64,000 nucleotides of DNA from Druceiella hillmani (taxonomy: Eukaryota; Arthropoda; Insecta; Lepidoptera; Hepialidae), in assembly GCA_039881145.1 (NCBI GenBank), contig JAYKKI010000015.1, forward strand, positions 26,090,001 through 26,154,000, in the 5' to 3' direction. Positions 22,030 through 35,090 of this stretch are shown here, piece by piece (position 1 is the first letter of the stretch; the number at the start of each line of letters is the position of its first letter). The notes beneath the pieces were generated by a model, which saw only the letters and a list, made by a program, of their open reading frames with translations, was not told the origin of the DNA and did not search any database. The position numbers were made by a program, and so were the translations under genes.

Positions 22030-24440
22030 TTGAAAATCTAGATACAGTTGCCTGTAATAAAAGCGCTCTGGCCTCAATCACCCTTAAAGATAGTGCATGA
22101 AATTTATTTACTGAAATATGTGTGGTAAATTGTACTTTCATCAGGAAGCACTTGAAAGCAAATTGGTCGATATCGGTCGGAATCACTGAATTACAACATG
22201 TGCCCTGACAATGCCCGTCTCTCTGCTAATAATACCAACAATCACACTCACGGTCGATAAGATCAGCGGCTGTTGACGCGTTGTACGTATTATAAGTGGA
22301 TTGAGTTTGCAGAAAAAGGCAGGGAGGTGGGAGGGCCATGTTTTAGAGGATATAACGTGAGGATTATTTTAGTTTGTATCACAGAGAACTGTTCTTTGAG
22401 AGAGGCCACACATAAAATTACACCGAAAAAAATATTCCGAGATATTATACCTTGCCTTTTAAAAAAAATTACAATTCAGGTATTATCTTTCCATTTAAGT
22501 TGACTCTATTAACGATTATGAAAAGTTTCACTTGTCATGCCACATATTTCTGGAATCTTCTTTGGATATAAAGCGTTTTTTCTAACTTTTGTAAACCTTC
22601 ATTAATTTTTGTAGCAATTATACAAAAATTAGATAATATTAGATTACGAGGTACTAAATACCTCTTATTGAAAGAATTTTTAAAACTGACTTGGCCGTTT
22701 TTGACATTTTTTGAAATTAAGAAACCTATAAATTTTATTTATTTATTACAGGAATTCCGGTGTTGGAGAGATTTATGAGAGCCAGGTAAAGCAAAAAAGC
22801 AAAATGCAAGTAAACTGATAAAATATGTAGAGCAAACGTTCAGAATTATTTTAATAACATATTATGTAAATAATGACTTTACGTAAATTGCAGTTGATGA
22901 AAATATAAACTTAGAAAAGTTTAGTTTATTATATTTTGAGTGGTAAGTTGAGGCAATCAATATCAGCAAAATTTAAACAATACCAAACTAGAGTCAGTCC
23001 TTGCTGCACAAAGTTATAATTTTAGTTTTACTATTTTACAAAATTCCAACGTCTATTTTATTATACGAATTCCTTATATTTATTTATACAATAATAAATA
23101 ATAAAATAATAATAATAATGAAAATTTATTTTATTCGTCACCGCTATACTGTCTTTCTCAAAAGTCTTACGTTCAAACAAAAATGGTACATATTACTATA
23201 CAGAAAATTTTTAGCTAGCAGTCATCGACGAAATAAAAAGTAATAACTATTAAATTAAGATACGAGGACTGATCTTAAGCCATTCAAAAATGGTATTGGT
23301 GATGAGATGAAGATGAGTAAAAAACAAAATTGGTTAAAAATATCCAGAAAGCACGTAATATTCTTAATAAAATTTTTATTTCAAAATAAGATATTCAATA
23401 ATCATATCTTACAAGACGGCAATAAAAATTCATTTTAAAAAGGCGTCAAAATATAATGAAATCTTCCTTAGTAAATGCATGGTTCAACAACATAAAACGA
23501 AAGTTCGTAATATTAGATTTATCTTGCAATGAAACTTCTTACAAATAATATACCTTCTTAAATAACTAGAAATGGCATTATGATTAATCAATTAATATCG
23601 TGAAAAGTTTATTTTCCAAATTTTTCTTTCAGTAGAAGCTTAACTGAAAACAAAAATACCAATGTCATTTTACCGCAACATCGACGAGATAACTTTTAAA
23701 AATATTCATCAATCACCTAAAACGTAAATACAACGTGTCATCAAAGTATTGCATACTAACTTTAATTCTTAGAGACGGAAACAGCCGTCATTGAATTCGG
23801 ACATATATTTTTGTGTACACACAACTTTTCAACGATTCCCTTCACCCTACTTATCGAGACTTATCGGAACATAAATGCATATTTTCGTTCAAGAGATTAT
23901 TACTTAAATGGCCGAGAGGTTCAAGTATCAGCAACCCTTCGTTAGCAAGCCAGAAATCTATATAAAGCCAATGTTAAAATAAAATATACATTTGGCATCA
24001 GTTACTTTAAGCGGTCATTCAGAAATACACGTCCGTTTTAACGCATCCAGTAAATATGAACGTGGTTTTTGATATGAACTATGGTCACAATTGGAAATCC
24101 ATTTTACAATTTTAAAGGTAGATTTATTAAGTGGTAGATAAAACATAGGTTACTGTGTGCATACAAAGGAAAGAAGAATGTTATAGGGTGAAATAAAAAT
24201 AATTTCTGTTTAGTTTTTTTCCTAAATTTTCATGGAATTGATGCGCTTTTCTGTAAAGGATTCAAATAATTTTATAATAAATTTTAGAAATCGCATAAAA
24301 AACTAAATAACACTTTAATAGTTTATTAATAGTGTAAAAATTTTGTCAGTATAACGATTCACTAGTCACTATTTAATAATCAATATTTAATAGTATAAAC
24401 ATTTTAGTAGTACTCGTAGATAATTTTGGTAGTACTTGTT
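22030..24440. other. AT-rich DNA without recognisable gene
   Basis: The frames at 22273-22503 (TTG start) and 23001-23243 show no domain or motif. The former has somewhat less biased composition and could be old coding DNA, but nothing supports that. Confidence 0.4.
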
Positions 24441-24640
24441 CCGTCTATCCGCAATACCACGCACCCAGATTATCTTACTATGGTATTAAACTTATGAAAC
24501 TTTAATTAAATACAACAGACCAGGGACGGGTGGTAATACTACTGGTGCTAGAATCTACGTACTTCGATCGCCAAGCCGCCTACGTCGCGATTAAGGGCAT
24601 TACCTCTAATGTTATGAGCATTGGGAGGTACATAGAAATA
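24440..24640. other. GC-richer patch of unknown origin
   Basis: About 200 bp with higher GC (GGGACGGGTGGTAATACT, CGCCAAGCCGCCTACGTCG) in an otherwise AT-rich interval. No frame or RNA fold was recognised. It is probably an old transposon fragment. Confidence 0.3.
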
Positions 24641-26350
24641 GATTGAGTCAGCCTGATGATGATCATAATAATAAATAGCAAATTGGTGAATTTTGATATT
24701 AATATTACACACTCTAACATTACATAAACAGCAAATGATTTAAAAATAAAGTGAATTTTAGTGGATCAGGAGTAGAAGCGAGTTCCCTTTACAAATATCT
24801 TTTGATTACCGCTTTAACATTGCGATTATTGCAACTAACAGAGAAAATTCATCATCTTGAAAACATAAGTATTACGATTCTCGAAGACGAGAATTGGGAA
24901 ATGCGCGGGGAAATGTTTCACTGCGATGAAAACTGTTGTGAAATTTATCATTAAATGAAAGTCATAAATATTATACTGAATATTCTAAATTAAATTATTA
25001 AATATTCCACTAAATAAATTTGATTGAAATTAGTTTGAGAGTGTTGAAAATAAGAGTTAGCTTGCAATGTTTGAAAATTTGTCATGCCTATTTTTTCTTT
25101 TATATACAACGTACAATTTAAATTTCCAAAAATTACTTCCGTGGCTACCAAACATAACTCATAATATCTTCTTCTGACTTTAAAGTATTAACTTTGAAGT
25201 CGTTATACATTTTTAATTGTTTGACTATCGTTCTTAACAAAATACATAAAATAGTTAACAGAGAACATAGAAAAATTAGAAAACTTTATTCATATTCAAC
25301 TTGAATAAAATTATCTTTTGTATTGGTTTTATAAGTAATAAACTTTTTATAAGTAATCATTTTTATTTTAGGGCGTAAATAGGGAAATGAAAAAATTCAT
25401 TTCAAGTTTATAGCGTAGGATATCAAATAAAAACTGCTTGAAGCATATATTCGATCATATATAAGAAGTGTTTTATATATTTTGAAACGTTTATTGGGAA
25501 AAATACCCTTAAATCGCCATCCTCTACCCCTATTTTCAGAAAGACTGCTTTAATCCAGTGAAAGTAATGGGAATTGTACATAGATTATACATAAAATTAA
25601 CAGCGTTGAAAAGTTCCAGGGCGATTAAATTTTATAAGCCATTTAGTTATTTCCTTTTAACAGCCAAGCATTGTTTTGAGTAAAAAAGTTTTTCGATAAA
25701 AAATATTTCTCGCGATGTAAGGAATAACTTTGTTTTATACATATTTAAAAAAAAAACGTTTAATTTAGCTCAGCCAAAATAGACCAGTCTTAGCTCCGCG
25801 CAAATGTAATGTGATAAGGCATTGGTGCAGTCGGCGGTGGGCGCAATAATCTCAGGCGAAAGCATGTTATATACAAGCTATGTCATTATTTTTCTTGAGG
25901 ATTATTGTAACAGTAAAATAATATATTTTATCACGATAACATCTTTGACAATTTTAGTTTGAGAACATAGAATATAATGTAAAATAAACTTAATATAATT
26001 CCACTTTATAACTTCTTAAGGGCATATATTCGCTGTAAAATCCCGTTTTACTTACGATTTACTAATAAGGCTAAGTGATAGCGAATAACAAACACAGGTA
26101 TAGCAAGCGAATTTTTATTTTATATTTTTATTTTATTTTATTAAAATTACCCCTGATGATTATTTCCTTTTTCGTAAAACTCAGAGTGAGAGGTGTTTCA
26201 AAGAAAATTTGATGCTGTGAAATCATAACGTTTTTCTCGATATGCTTTATGAAATGTTAGCTATTTGTGTAATTTGTCATCTCGGATAAAATCTAACAGA
26301 TGGATTTCGATGTGCACTGTGCATATTCACGAATATCTCGTATTGAACAT
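24640..26350. other. AT-rich DNA without recognisable gene
   Basis: A 67-codon frame at 24751-24954 has only a GTG start and no family features. No Helitron coding sequence upstream of 26353 could be recognised, so the helicase fragment is 5'-truncated. Confidence 0.4.
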
Positions 26351-26352
26351 GA

Positions 26353-27631
26353 GTTGATACTTTCTTACTCATGTCATTGATTTTGGCCACTGTACGTGCG
26401 AGATCCGAAATTGCGGTAGCAATTGCTTCTTCTGGAATAGCGGCCACATTGTTAGACGGATGCCGTACGGCTCACTCAGCGTTAAAATTGCCATTAAATC
26501 TTCAAACTACTGAACAACCGACATGTAACATTTCGAAACACTCCGCAATGGCCAAAGTTTTAGTAGCATCAAAAATTATCATATGGGACGAATGCACAAT
26601 GGCGCTCAAACGCGCATTGGAAGCACTAGACCGAACATTAAAAGATCTGCGCAATGACTCGAGATGTTTTGGTGGTTCGATGATTTTATTATCTGGCGAT
26701 TTCCGACAAACACTACCAGTAATTCCAAGATCTACTGCTGCCGACGAAATAAACGCTTGCCTCAAAGCATCAAATCTGTGGCGATATATAAACAAACTTC
26801 AACTGTCTGTAAATATGAGAGTTGCATTGTTGAACGATCTATCTGCTGATGATTTCTCGAAGCAATTGCTGAATATCGGTAATGGCCGTGTTCCTGTTGA
26901 CGAATCGAGCGGTTTGATTTCATTTCCTCCAAATTTTTGCAATTTCGTCTCATCAAAAGATGAGCTTATCAACAAAGTATTTCCGGATATCATTGCTAAC
27001 CACAAAAATACTAAATGGTTAAGTGAGCGAGCAATTTTGGCGGCTAAAAATAAAGATGTAGATGACCTCAATTTTATAATTCAAAATCAAATCGTAGGTA
27101 CTCTGTATTCATTCAAATCTATCGACTGTGTAACAAACGAAGAAGAAGCCACTAATTATCCAACTGAATTTTTGAACTCCTTGGATGTGCCTGGTTTACC
27201 ACCGCACAATTTACAACTGAAGGTTGGCTCGGTAGTTATCATGCTTAGAAATTTAAACCAACCAAAACTGTGCAATGGAACGCGTTTGGTGATAAGAAAA
27301 CTGATGAGCAATGTGATTCACGCGTCGATACTCAAAGGAAAATTTAAAGATGAGGAAGTTCTTGTTCCAAGGATTCCGATGATCCCAACAGATATGCCCT
27401 TTGAGTTCAAACGAATTCAATTCCCGATTCGTCTTGCCTTCGCCATGACGATCAACAAATCACAGGGCCAATCCTTGACTATTTGTAGCCTCAATCTAGA
27501 AAATGCGTGTTTTTCTCATGGTTAATTGTACGTGGCATGCTCACGTGTCGGCAAACCATCCGCATTATTTGTTCTTGCACCTGACCAAAAAACGAGTGTC
27601 TCCCAACCTGAACAACATAGTTTTCAATGAT
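26353..27631 (+). pseudogene. C-terminal half of a Helitron helicase (Pif1-like), 5'-truncated
   Basis: An ATG-initiated frame of 384 codons (26371-27525) covers the Helitron Pif1-like helicase from just after Walker A. Motifs in order are SSGIAATLLDGCRTAHSALK (residues 20-39), Walker B IIWDECTM (70-77), GDFRQTLPVIPR (109-120), VVIMLRN-LNQPKLCNGTRL (about 290-310) and AFAMTINKSQGQSL (356-369). The frame ends at TAA (27523) where the family has a Gln codon in SHGQLYVACSRV. Homology continues past the stop (LYVACSRVGKPSALFVLAP) to a second stop at about 27630. Upstream, VDTFLL from about 26353 recalls GKTFLI, but the P-loop itself is lost. The Rep half is absent. The frame is remarkably open for a fragment, so the copy is fairly young. 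Confidence 0.9.
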
Positions 27632-27835
27632 TTTTTTCTGACATGTGTTTGGAAAACTTAATTATTTCTTTTTTTTAAATTTTTATTCTCATTCTGTATG
27701 TTTTCATCATCATTCATCATAATAAAATACTTTTATATTTCTATCTATATTAATATTGTTTTGTATTATTGTATTACGTTCATCAAAGCCTAAATTAGTT
27801 CAGCTAAAAGGTAACACGACATTCTTTGACTGTTA

Positions 27836-27864
27836 GGCGGTACGAAGTTCGCCGGGTCAGCTAG
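27836..27864 (+). mobile_element. Helitron 3' terminus: hairpin followed by CTAG
   Basis: GGCG (27836-27839) pairs with CGCC (27850-27853) around GTACGAAGTT. It is followed by GGGTCAG and CTAG at 27861-27864, then T. Helitrons end in a short GC-rich hairpin 10-12 nt before CTRR and insert between A and T, so CTAG|T fits. It lies about 230 bp past the end of the helicase coding homology, in the right orientation. Confidence 0.75.
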
Positions 27865-27869
27865 TTGTT

Positions 27870-29950
27870 TAATAAAAGAATAAGGCAGAAAAATTTACAC
27901 TTTTAACAAGAAATATTTAAAAGAATGAAGAACTTCAGAAGTAAGAGTTCCAGAAGTAAAAACGTACAGTTTTCTCGACAACATTTTATTCGAATGTTTA
28001 TATGACTTATTGCACATTTTTATATTAAATATCCGACCATTTCAAGTTTATGCTGTAGCTTCAGTTGGGGTTACTTAGCAAATAGTCCTTTAGAATTTTT
28101 CGGGTGATTATATCTTGGCACTTTTCCTATTAAGTGATGCCTTTGGTCGGATTGAATGTGATACAATTTACATTGAATTTCATCGATATTATGCTCGGCT
28201 CTAATTTATTTAACGTATCACGAATATTATCCATTTATTAATAACATATTGAAATATGCTCCTATGGTATCCCAACGGATAAATGTATTTTTTTTCTTTC
28301 CAAATGATTACTTTGTTGTGAAAATTCTCGTTCACCATAATTTAATACGAGGGGCTAATAATTCAAAAGTACCTGCTGTCGGAAAATGGATATTCGAGTA
28401 ACGTTTCGTGATCGTCCATTAAAATTTCTTTGATAAAATTTTATGTAAATTTTCTAATTTTTGGCTTTTCCTGTTGTTGTCTCATCGATCATTAGGGTTA
28501 ATTTTGATTATAGTGTTTTGAGTTCCTTGTGGATATACCCTCTATTATTTTGGTTGTTTTCGAATATCACATAAGCTTCATATGTTTTTATCTCGTACAA
28601 GATACATTTAATTAGTTACACATAAATCCCATTCCTTTAGCTTAAAAGATAAACTAAACAATTTATTTTGGTTATTTTCCACGAATATTCATGTAATTTC
28701 TTGATTGAAAATACCAATTTCACAATTCTGGAACGAACCTATTTCTTTACTGCTAACCGACTTTGAACAGACAAAATGGATCGAACTAGAATTTATGATT
28801 CCTAAACCATGTTGAAACTGAAATTTTGAATAGTATATGTATCAATATTGATAGCTACAAAATGAAAATAATTTCGGGTAAAAAAGGCTTGATAAAAAAT
28901 ATTATTAGTTTCACTGCACAGCGTTTACCTGTAAAACTTCATGTGAACAGGTCTACATTTTCAAAAAAGGATGAGATTTAGATACGCGAATTGCTAGATC
29001 CATCATTTGGATATAAGAGCGTAAAACAGCAAAGCATAGAAATATTATTGAGTATTTTTTTTAGTAAAATAAAAAGAAAAATATGTGATTTCTATGGAAA
29101 AATGATATAAATATACATTAAAATCATAAAAATATTAAATATTAGTAGTTTCTTATTTTACTCTCCTCTCCAACTGCCTTAAAATTACTGAATGGAATAA
29201 AGTACCGACATTACTTGAAATAATATAATAGTGTTAATAATGCATTTCGCGAGTTTTATTAAGAGAAGGTACTTTTACTGTTCGGAGGTTGTGTAAATTC
29301 TTAAGAGTTACAATTTACGAAGAAAATCAATTTAGAACCAATGTTTTGCAATAATTAAATGATCTTCTTTGAAAAAAAATATTCCAATGACCTGCGCACA
29401 GGTCTAATAAATAAATCGAAGACATATAGTAAGAAAATAAATATGAATAGGACTTTTGCTACGAGCTTTGGACGCACACTATTTAAGAGTATAGAGCATT
29501 TCTACCAAACTATTTAAAAAAGTACCAATATTATTTTCCACTATATAAAGAAGAAGCATTAAAATATCCCAAACCCGGTGCCAAAAAAACCTGTCCCATT
29601 TTTCGTTTCAATTAGTTTAAAAAATCTAATTTTTTTCTATATTCGATATCAGTGACTAATATATTAATATTGTATTTTATGCTTATTTATATTTTTATTT
29701 TATATTATTTACATAATTTTTTTTACAAATATAGAAAAACCTAAAACAGTTTATGTGCTCTTCTGTTTAGAAACAAAAGAAGAACACCTCGTTAAATCAA
29801 CCAGTTTAGAAAAATAATAACAAAAAAATTTTAAAAAATAGAAAAAAGACACAAAAAACTGTTTGCATTGTCTTTTTATTTCCATTTAATCGTTATTACA
29901 TAATTTTCAATATCTAATAACCCATGGTCTAGTCCAAATGTGGGGTCGTG
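27870..29950. other. AT-rich DNA without recognisable gene
   Basis: Nothing was recognised in this interval on either strand. Confidence 0.5.
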
Positions 29951-29959
29951 AAAGTTGCT

Positions 29960-30229
29960 TTAGAATCCAGCCCAAAACCGAGGTCTCGTAGGATGTATAT
30001 ACATACTTACGACATGGGCGCAACTACACGATATCCTTCGATCACGAATGTAAGAACAGTAATATTGTTTAATTGAATTTCTATCCACAGCCTCTGGATT
30101 ATACAATACATACATATATATAATATAATATCTTAGTCCCGACGTGCCCTGAATTAATCCTGCACTGATGAGGACATTATACCCTTCGTTGTTTACGTTT
30201 ATGATTTCCGGCTGCCTGTATGCTTTCAT
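29960..30229 (-). pseudogene. Short frame with a possible SWIM-like Cys/His cluster
   Basis: This minus-strand frame of 89 codons contains YYCSYIRDRRISCSCAHVV followed by SMYIHPTRPRF. The order C-x-n-R-x-x-C-x-C-x-H recalls SWIM-type zinc clusters in repeated insect genes (C-x-C...GxRxxGCCxHV). The spacing of the first cysteines is off and the frame breaks directly after. It is weak evidence for a decayed repeat-associated gene; a chance frame is a real alternative. Confidence 0.2.
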
Positions 30230-30827
30230 CTTACACTTCGTAGGTAATTTTATAGCACACTACATTACGAGTACGCTATTCTTACGTGGTAAGTACCGAC
30301 CGTAAATGATACCAGATTTTGAAGTGTCAGCTGCAGGAAATCCGCCACTTCTGAGCTTTCAGGGGCTAGTGTTCAAAATGTGTCTTCTGATCTATTAAGA
30401 TTATTTTCCTTAACATATTAACCCAAAAAACTGGATGTGTTTATATTTTAGTTTATTGTATTAATAATGTCATTCTTGTAACTACAGTCTGTGTACGGAT
30501 CTTAAAAGAACACTGCTACTTTTTTTTTAAATCTTCAAATACTAGTTTAACATAGTAAACTGAAAACTGCATTCGCGAAGATGTTAAGTAGCATTTGAAA
30601 CTATTTTAATGACCTCCATAATACATCTGCAAAAAGTGATTAGTCTCGATTTATTCGCGTTTTTCGTACTTAATTGACTTTCACGTCGTTCCTTTTATGG
30701 AGGAATATGCGCTACATACCCATGCAAATATAATAGTAGAATTGAGTCCCGGAAGCCCCTTATCTAAAATAAATATTTCTTTTTATCCAAATAAAGAATT
30801 ATAATTTCCTTCTTTAGTAGGATTGCC
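30230..30827. other. AT-rich DNA without recognisable gene
   Basis: A slightly GC-richer stretch at about 30295-30365 has no frame or motif that I can name. Confidence 0.4.
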
Positions 30828-31037
30828 GTGATATTGAAGTATCTATTCTGGTATATCAGCATCCGTTGTTGTAGCAGAATAGAGACCTGTAACATCAAGG
30901 ATACAACAGGAAGGAGTTCATTAGATTACGGTACTCAGGCAAGCTCTAACAATGGAGCTGGAATAAACAATCAGAAATTTTTCGATGAACAGGTTAAGAT
31001 GAACAGAACCATCGCATATAATTATAGCTTTCGATAG
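30828..31037 (+). CDS. Unrecognised 69-codon reading frame
   Basis: The frame at 30828-31037 has a TTG-type start and a middle section (TGRSSLDYGTQASSNNGAG) whose composition is less A/T-biased and more protein-like than the surroundings. There is no signal peptide, membrane span or recognised domain. It could be an isolated exon, but no convincing splice sites or neighbouring exons were found. Confidence 0.15.
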   Translation: MILKYLFWYISIRCCSRIETCNIKDTTGRSSLDYGTQASSNNGAGINNQKFFDEQVKMNRTIAYNYSFR

Positions 31038-31199
31038 TTTTCGTTAATGCTCTAAAACTTGAATTCGAGTTATACAGTCTAAGCCTATATATATATATTA
31101 TAAGCTTGTGAATTTTTCGGTCTTCATCTTGACTTGATAGGTAAAAATGATTGTCTTTTCAGTTATTCGTTTTGCTCGTCCTCAATTTAAATATAGAAA

Positions 31200-31425
31200 T
31201 AAGCCTAAACATGGAACATTACACTTCCGATAGAGCCTCGGAATTTGGTGAAGCACCGATTGTGAATGCCTGTGAAAGACATAGTAGACAATATATTTGC
31301 GTTGTGAAAAATTAATATTAGTAAACAGTTTAATAAAAATACTAAACTAATTAGGATATTAAATATTATTGAATGCCTAAACCTGTACAGAAACCTCACA
31401 GCGCGAGTTGTACTGGTATTTAACT
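31200..31425 (+). repeat. Dispersed-repeat copy (GCCTGTGAAAGA / GCGCGAGT type)
   Basis: It contains GGAATTTGGTGAAGCA, GCCTGTGAAAGACATAGTAG and, 110 bp on, CCTGTACAGAAACCTC with GCGCGAGTTGTACTGG. The same three words in the same order occur at about 32640-33110. This is a diverged dispersed repeat with no coding content. Confidence 0.55.
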
Positions 31426-31828
31426 GAGTTTTTGAATTGTAACAGGTTTTTCTATTTAAAACACTTCAATAAACATACTGAGTAATATTACTATTTTTTC
31501 ATGTCCTTTGGCAGTTACAATTGGTTACTTTCCACAATAAGACACGCTTCTTCTGCTCCGGATATCGGGTAATTTTCCATAATCATTGTTCCCATAAATT
31601 TCACAGAAGGAAAAATATGGTGATTTTCTGAAAATTCATGATAGACTTCAGAATCATCTCTTAAGTTAAAGCTCTTTTCCTATATAAGTTTATTTTTAGC
31701 ATTTTTTAAATGAAGAAGGTTTTGCGAAGACATTTTCAACAATAAATTTAGTATTACAGTTTGCTTCTACGGTTAATACCCCATAGTACTGAAAGTCGGT
31801 TCTTTCTGTTTATAACGCATTTAATTTT

Positions 31829-31830
<2 letters not shown>

Positions 31831-31919
<89 letters not shown>
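31831..31919. repeat. (TA)n microsatellite
   Basis: A TA run of about 89 bp with one AAA interruption near 31865. Confidence 0.97.
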
Positions 31920-31921
<2 letters not shown>

Positions 31922-32620
31922 ATTGTACTATTAAGCTTTTAATAAGTATGATTACACATTCCTTGAGTATTTTTTAATTTCATTTGAAAGCAATAATGTA
32001 AGAACAATTAAAATAATCACATTCGAAACAAATGTATATAGCCAAAGGTCTTTTGACTCTACTATGTTCCCTGATTGCAACTTTGTAAATATTTTCTATT
32101 TGTATTGGTAAACTTTCTGAGTCTTCCTAAATTTTCCGACATTATATATTTGCATATTTTATACATTCATATAATATATCATTAGTGTCGTTCTTATGAT
32201 GCATATTAAGAATCATCAGGTGAGAGTACACTGGTTATGTTTTAAATTCAATACTTAGGGTTACGGAACACTAAATATTAAAATTGTACCAAATAATAAA
32301 AACCATGTAATAGAAAGAATGGCATCTCATAAGAGGACGAATTTTTATAGCCTTACATTACGGTAAAAATTTGAAGTGTTTTGGTTCATGCAATAAACAT
32401 TTTTTATTTTGCCCTTTTTTATTCATACAATGGTCTTACTCGGTTATTATTTAAACCCTTAGGATACTTAAAATCAATGTACGATTTTAAAAGTCGGTTT
32501 TATAAAGTAAAGGGGAAAACAACTAAAAATCAATTATTTTTTAAGCTTCTAAGTCGACGCAGTAAAAAAACCCTAAACATACGGCCATTAATACCGCATT
32601 TTTGACACTGGCAAATAAAT
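31920..32620. other. AT-rich DNA without recognisable gene
   Basis: A 74-codon frame at 32381-32605 has no recognised feature. Its basic C-terminus is produced by A-rich DNA. Confidence 0.4.
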
Positions 32621-33110
32621 CAAAACCAAGGAGGTACGGGTTCCCGTTGATCCAGAATCATGAAATTTGGCAAGAGACAAGTCTCCAACTACAGGCAAGA
32701 GGAATCCGAAAATCATTAATTTATAGTTATATCACATAAAATAATACTCTTTTTAATATGCGCCTGTGAAAGATATAGTAGAGATTTATTTTTGTTTCGG
32801 CCATTTATGCTGCATATTTTAATACTCGCAAATAACACAGAGCCTATAGAGTACTTCCCTTTGACTTAGGATCATAAAATTTGACAAAAAGCAAAGTCTT
32901 ATAGAACAAGTAAAAAAAAATGTCACATAAAAACATGTTTCTTACGTGCGCGCCTGTGAGAGATATATCATTCAATATATTTTCATTTTAAAAAAGGAAA
33001 ATTGTGTAAATAGTTAAATAGGAATATTATGTTAAATGAAATGCTTATAAATACCTAAATTTGTACGAAACTCTTGTAGTTCGAGTTTCACTCGTGCTTC
33101 GAAGTAACTT
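32620..33110 (+). repeat. Dispersed repeat, internally duplicated copy
   Basis: Two successive pieces are present. ATGAAATTTGGCAAGAGACA...GCGCCTGTGAAAGATATAG (about 32660-32780) is followed by ATAAAATTTGACAAAAAGCA...GCGCCTGTGAGAGATATA (about 32875-32960). The copy ends TTGTACGAAACTCTTGTAG and TTCGAGTTTCACTCGTGCTT. Non-coding; related to 31200-31425. Confidence 0.55.
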
Positions 33111-33138
33111 CTCTTCAAATGTCCTAATCTGCAGTATC

Positions 33139-33615
<477 letters not shown>

Positions 33616-33942
33616 CCTTAAATTTTTCATCAATTATTAGTAATAAATTTACATTTATACCCCTATTTATTTAAATAATAATGATAAAATAATTAACAAT
33701 ATTAATAACCTTACAATATAAATTACAGGAAGTTTTACAAATAAATTACAATCTAATCCAGCTACAGTTAAGTGGTTGAGAAATTTAGGAATTCATGTAT
33801 AATTCAGTTCGAAATGCTTGTTTTGTTAAAATAATAGTAACTACTGGAGCACAGAAATTAATCAGACAGTCTACGTGTTTTCATGATTTTTTTTAACAGA
33901 AGGGGATAAAATAAATTCAACATAGAGAGAATAAAATTTGGG

Positions 33943-34037
<95 letters not shown>

Positions 34038-34070
34038 TATATGTATATATATATATACATATATGATATA
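33616..34070. repeat. Tandem duplication, copy 2, with (TA)n at 33944-34068
   Basis: The second copy preserves the order of copy 1, including the short VKWLRNLGIHV frame and the terminal (TA)n tract, which has a different length and interruptions (TATG and TACA words). High similarity points to a recent event. Confidence 0.9.
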
Positions 34071-34182
34071 GTTTGGGTAAAAGAGTGGTGTGAAACAATG
34101 GTCGGAACTTAGTTACAATATAACAGTTTGGAAAAAAAACTAATGACCTAGATTAGTACAAAATTTGTTTTTAGTCATGTAC

Positions 34183-34297
34183 ACAATTAAATGAAACTAC
34201 GTGATATAGTATTATTTCTATTTTCTTTAAGTTCTTTACCACGACCTAGGTTTCATTGTATTACAACATCTTCAGGTGGGCTATTAGCAAAGATTAG
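34183..34297 (-). mobile_element. Short hammerhead-bearing element (copy 2)
   Basis: Same layout as 7052-7166: minus-strand leader AATCTTTGCTAATAG, hammerhead motif, then a tail ending ACGTAGTTTCATTTAATTG. The leader word AATCTTTGCTA is itself duplicated here. It is the same orientation as the copy at 35993-36100. Confidence 0.5.
34239..34279 (-). ncRNA. Minimal hammerhead ribozyme motif (copy 2)
   Basis: CCAC, CTGAAGA, T, stem II GTTGT-AAT-ACAAT (the base pair next to GAAA is now G-T), GAAA, palindromic ACCTAGGT, GTC, GTGG. All core positions are kept; only stem II is weakened relative to the copies at 7106 and 36045. Confidence 0.6.
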
Positions 34298-34299
34298 CA

Positions 34300-35090
34300 A
34301 AGATTTATTGAACTAAGCCAGTTCTTCTCGCGAAGTGGATAAATGTATTATGATAACAAAGGACAGGTATTAACCATTGCATTACGTCATTTAACAGATG
34401 CCACGTTATTGCACTGAATTGTAACAACTCGACTTAATATTTGAGTAAAATTTACGTTTTATTTCAGTTAGTGCAATTGCCAGGTTTGAACAGTATTTAT
34501 TATGACCGATATTAATAAACCTTAAAAAGTATTAGGAGTATGTGTGAAGTTAATAAATGGAAAACGTCAATTAGTTTTAATAAAATGTTAATAAATTGAT
34601 TCGAAACAACGGATGGCACTGTGTATATTGGGAAAGTCGATGAGTTTTATCAAAATATTAATAGATTTAGTCAAACGAATGGATGAGACTGCGGATGAGA
34701 CAGTTGAATTACTTTAATAAACATTTTATACACTTGCGCTTAAATACATGTATAATACATGTAGGCGTAAAATATTAATTAAGTCTTATAACTTTATGTC
34801 TCCGCGTAATTAAATCTGCCCACTAAAAATTTATTTCATTTCATTAGAAACAAAAACAATTTAATTTTTATTCGATTTAAGCTTCCCAATATATACACAT
34901 GATGAGTCGACGTAGTCTTTTGTTTCGCCACAACATCGAAACAACTTGTTCAGTGAAGTGTACAAATTTGTTGTGAATACTATGCAATATTGACTCATAT
35001 GCGGTATAACGCAAACGCATTAGAACTTCACTTTTGTATAAATATTATTACAACTTGGCGATTTTTAATATATCAACGCATATTTGTATT
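34300..35090. other. AT-rich DNA between hammerhead copies
   Basis: No coding sequence was recognised. This is part of the 1.8-kb interval bounded by two same-orientation hammerhead elements. Confidence 0.4.

Noticed and set aside
26502..27071. Minus-strand and second-frame ORFs overlapping the Helitron helicase
   Set aside because: They are shadows of the real helicase frame on the plus strand, without motifs of their own.
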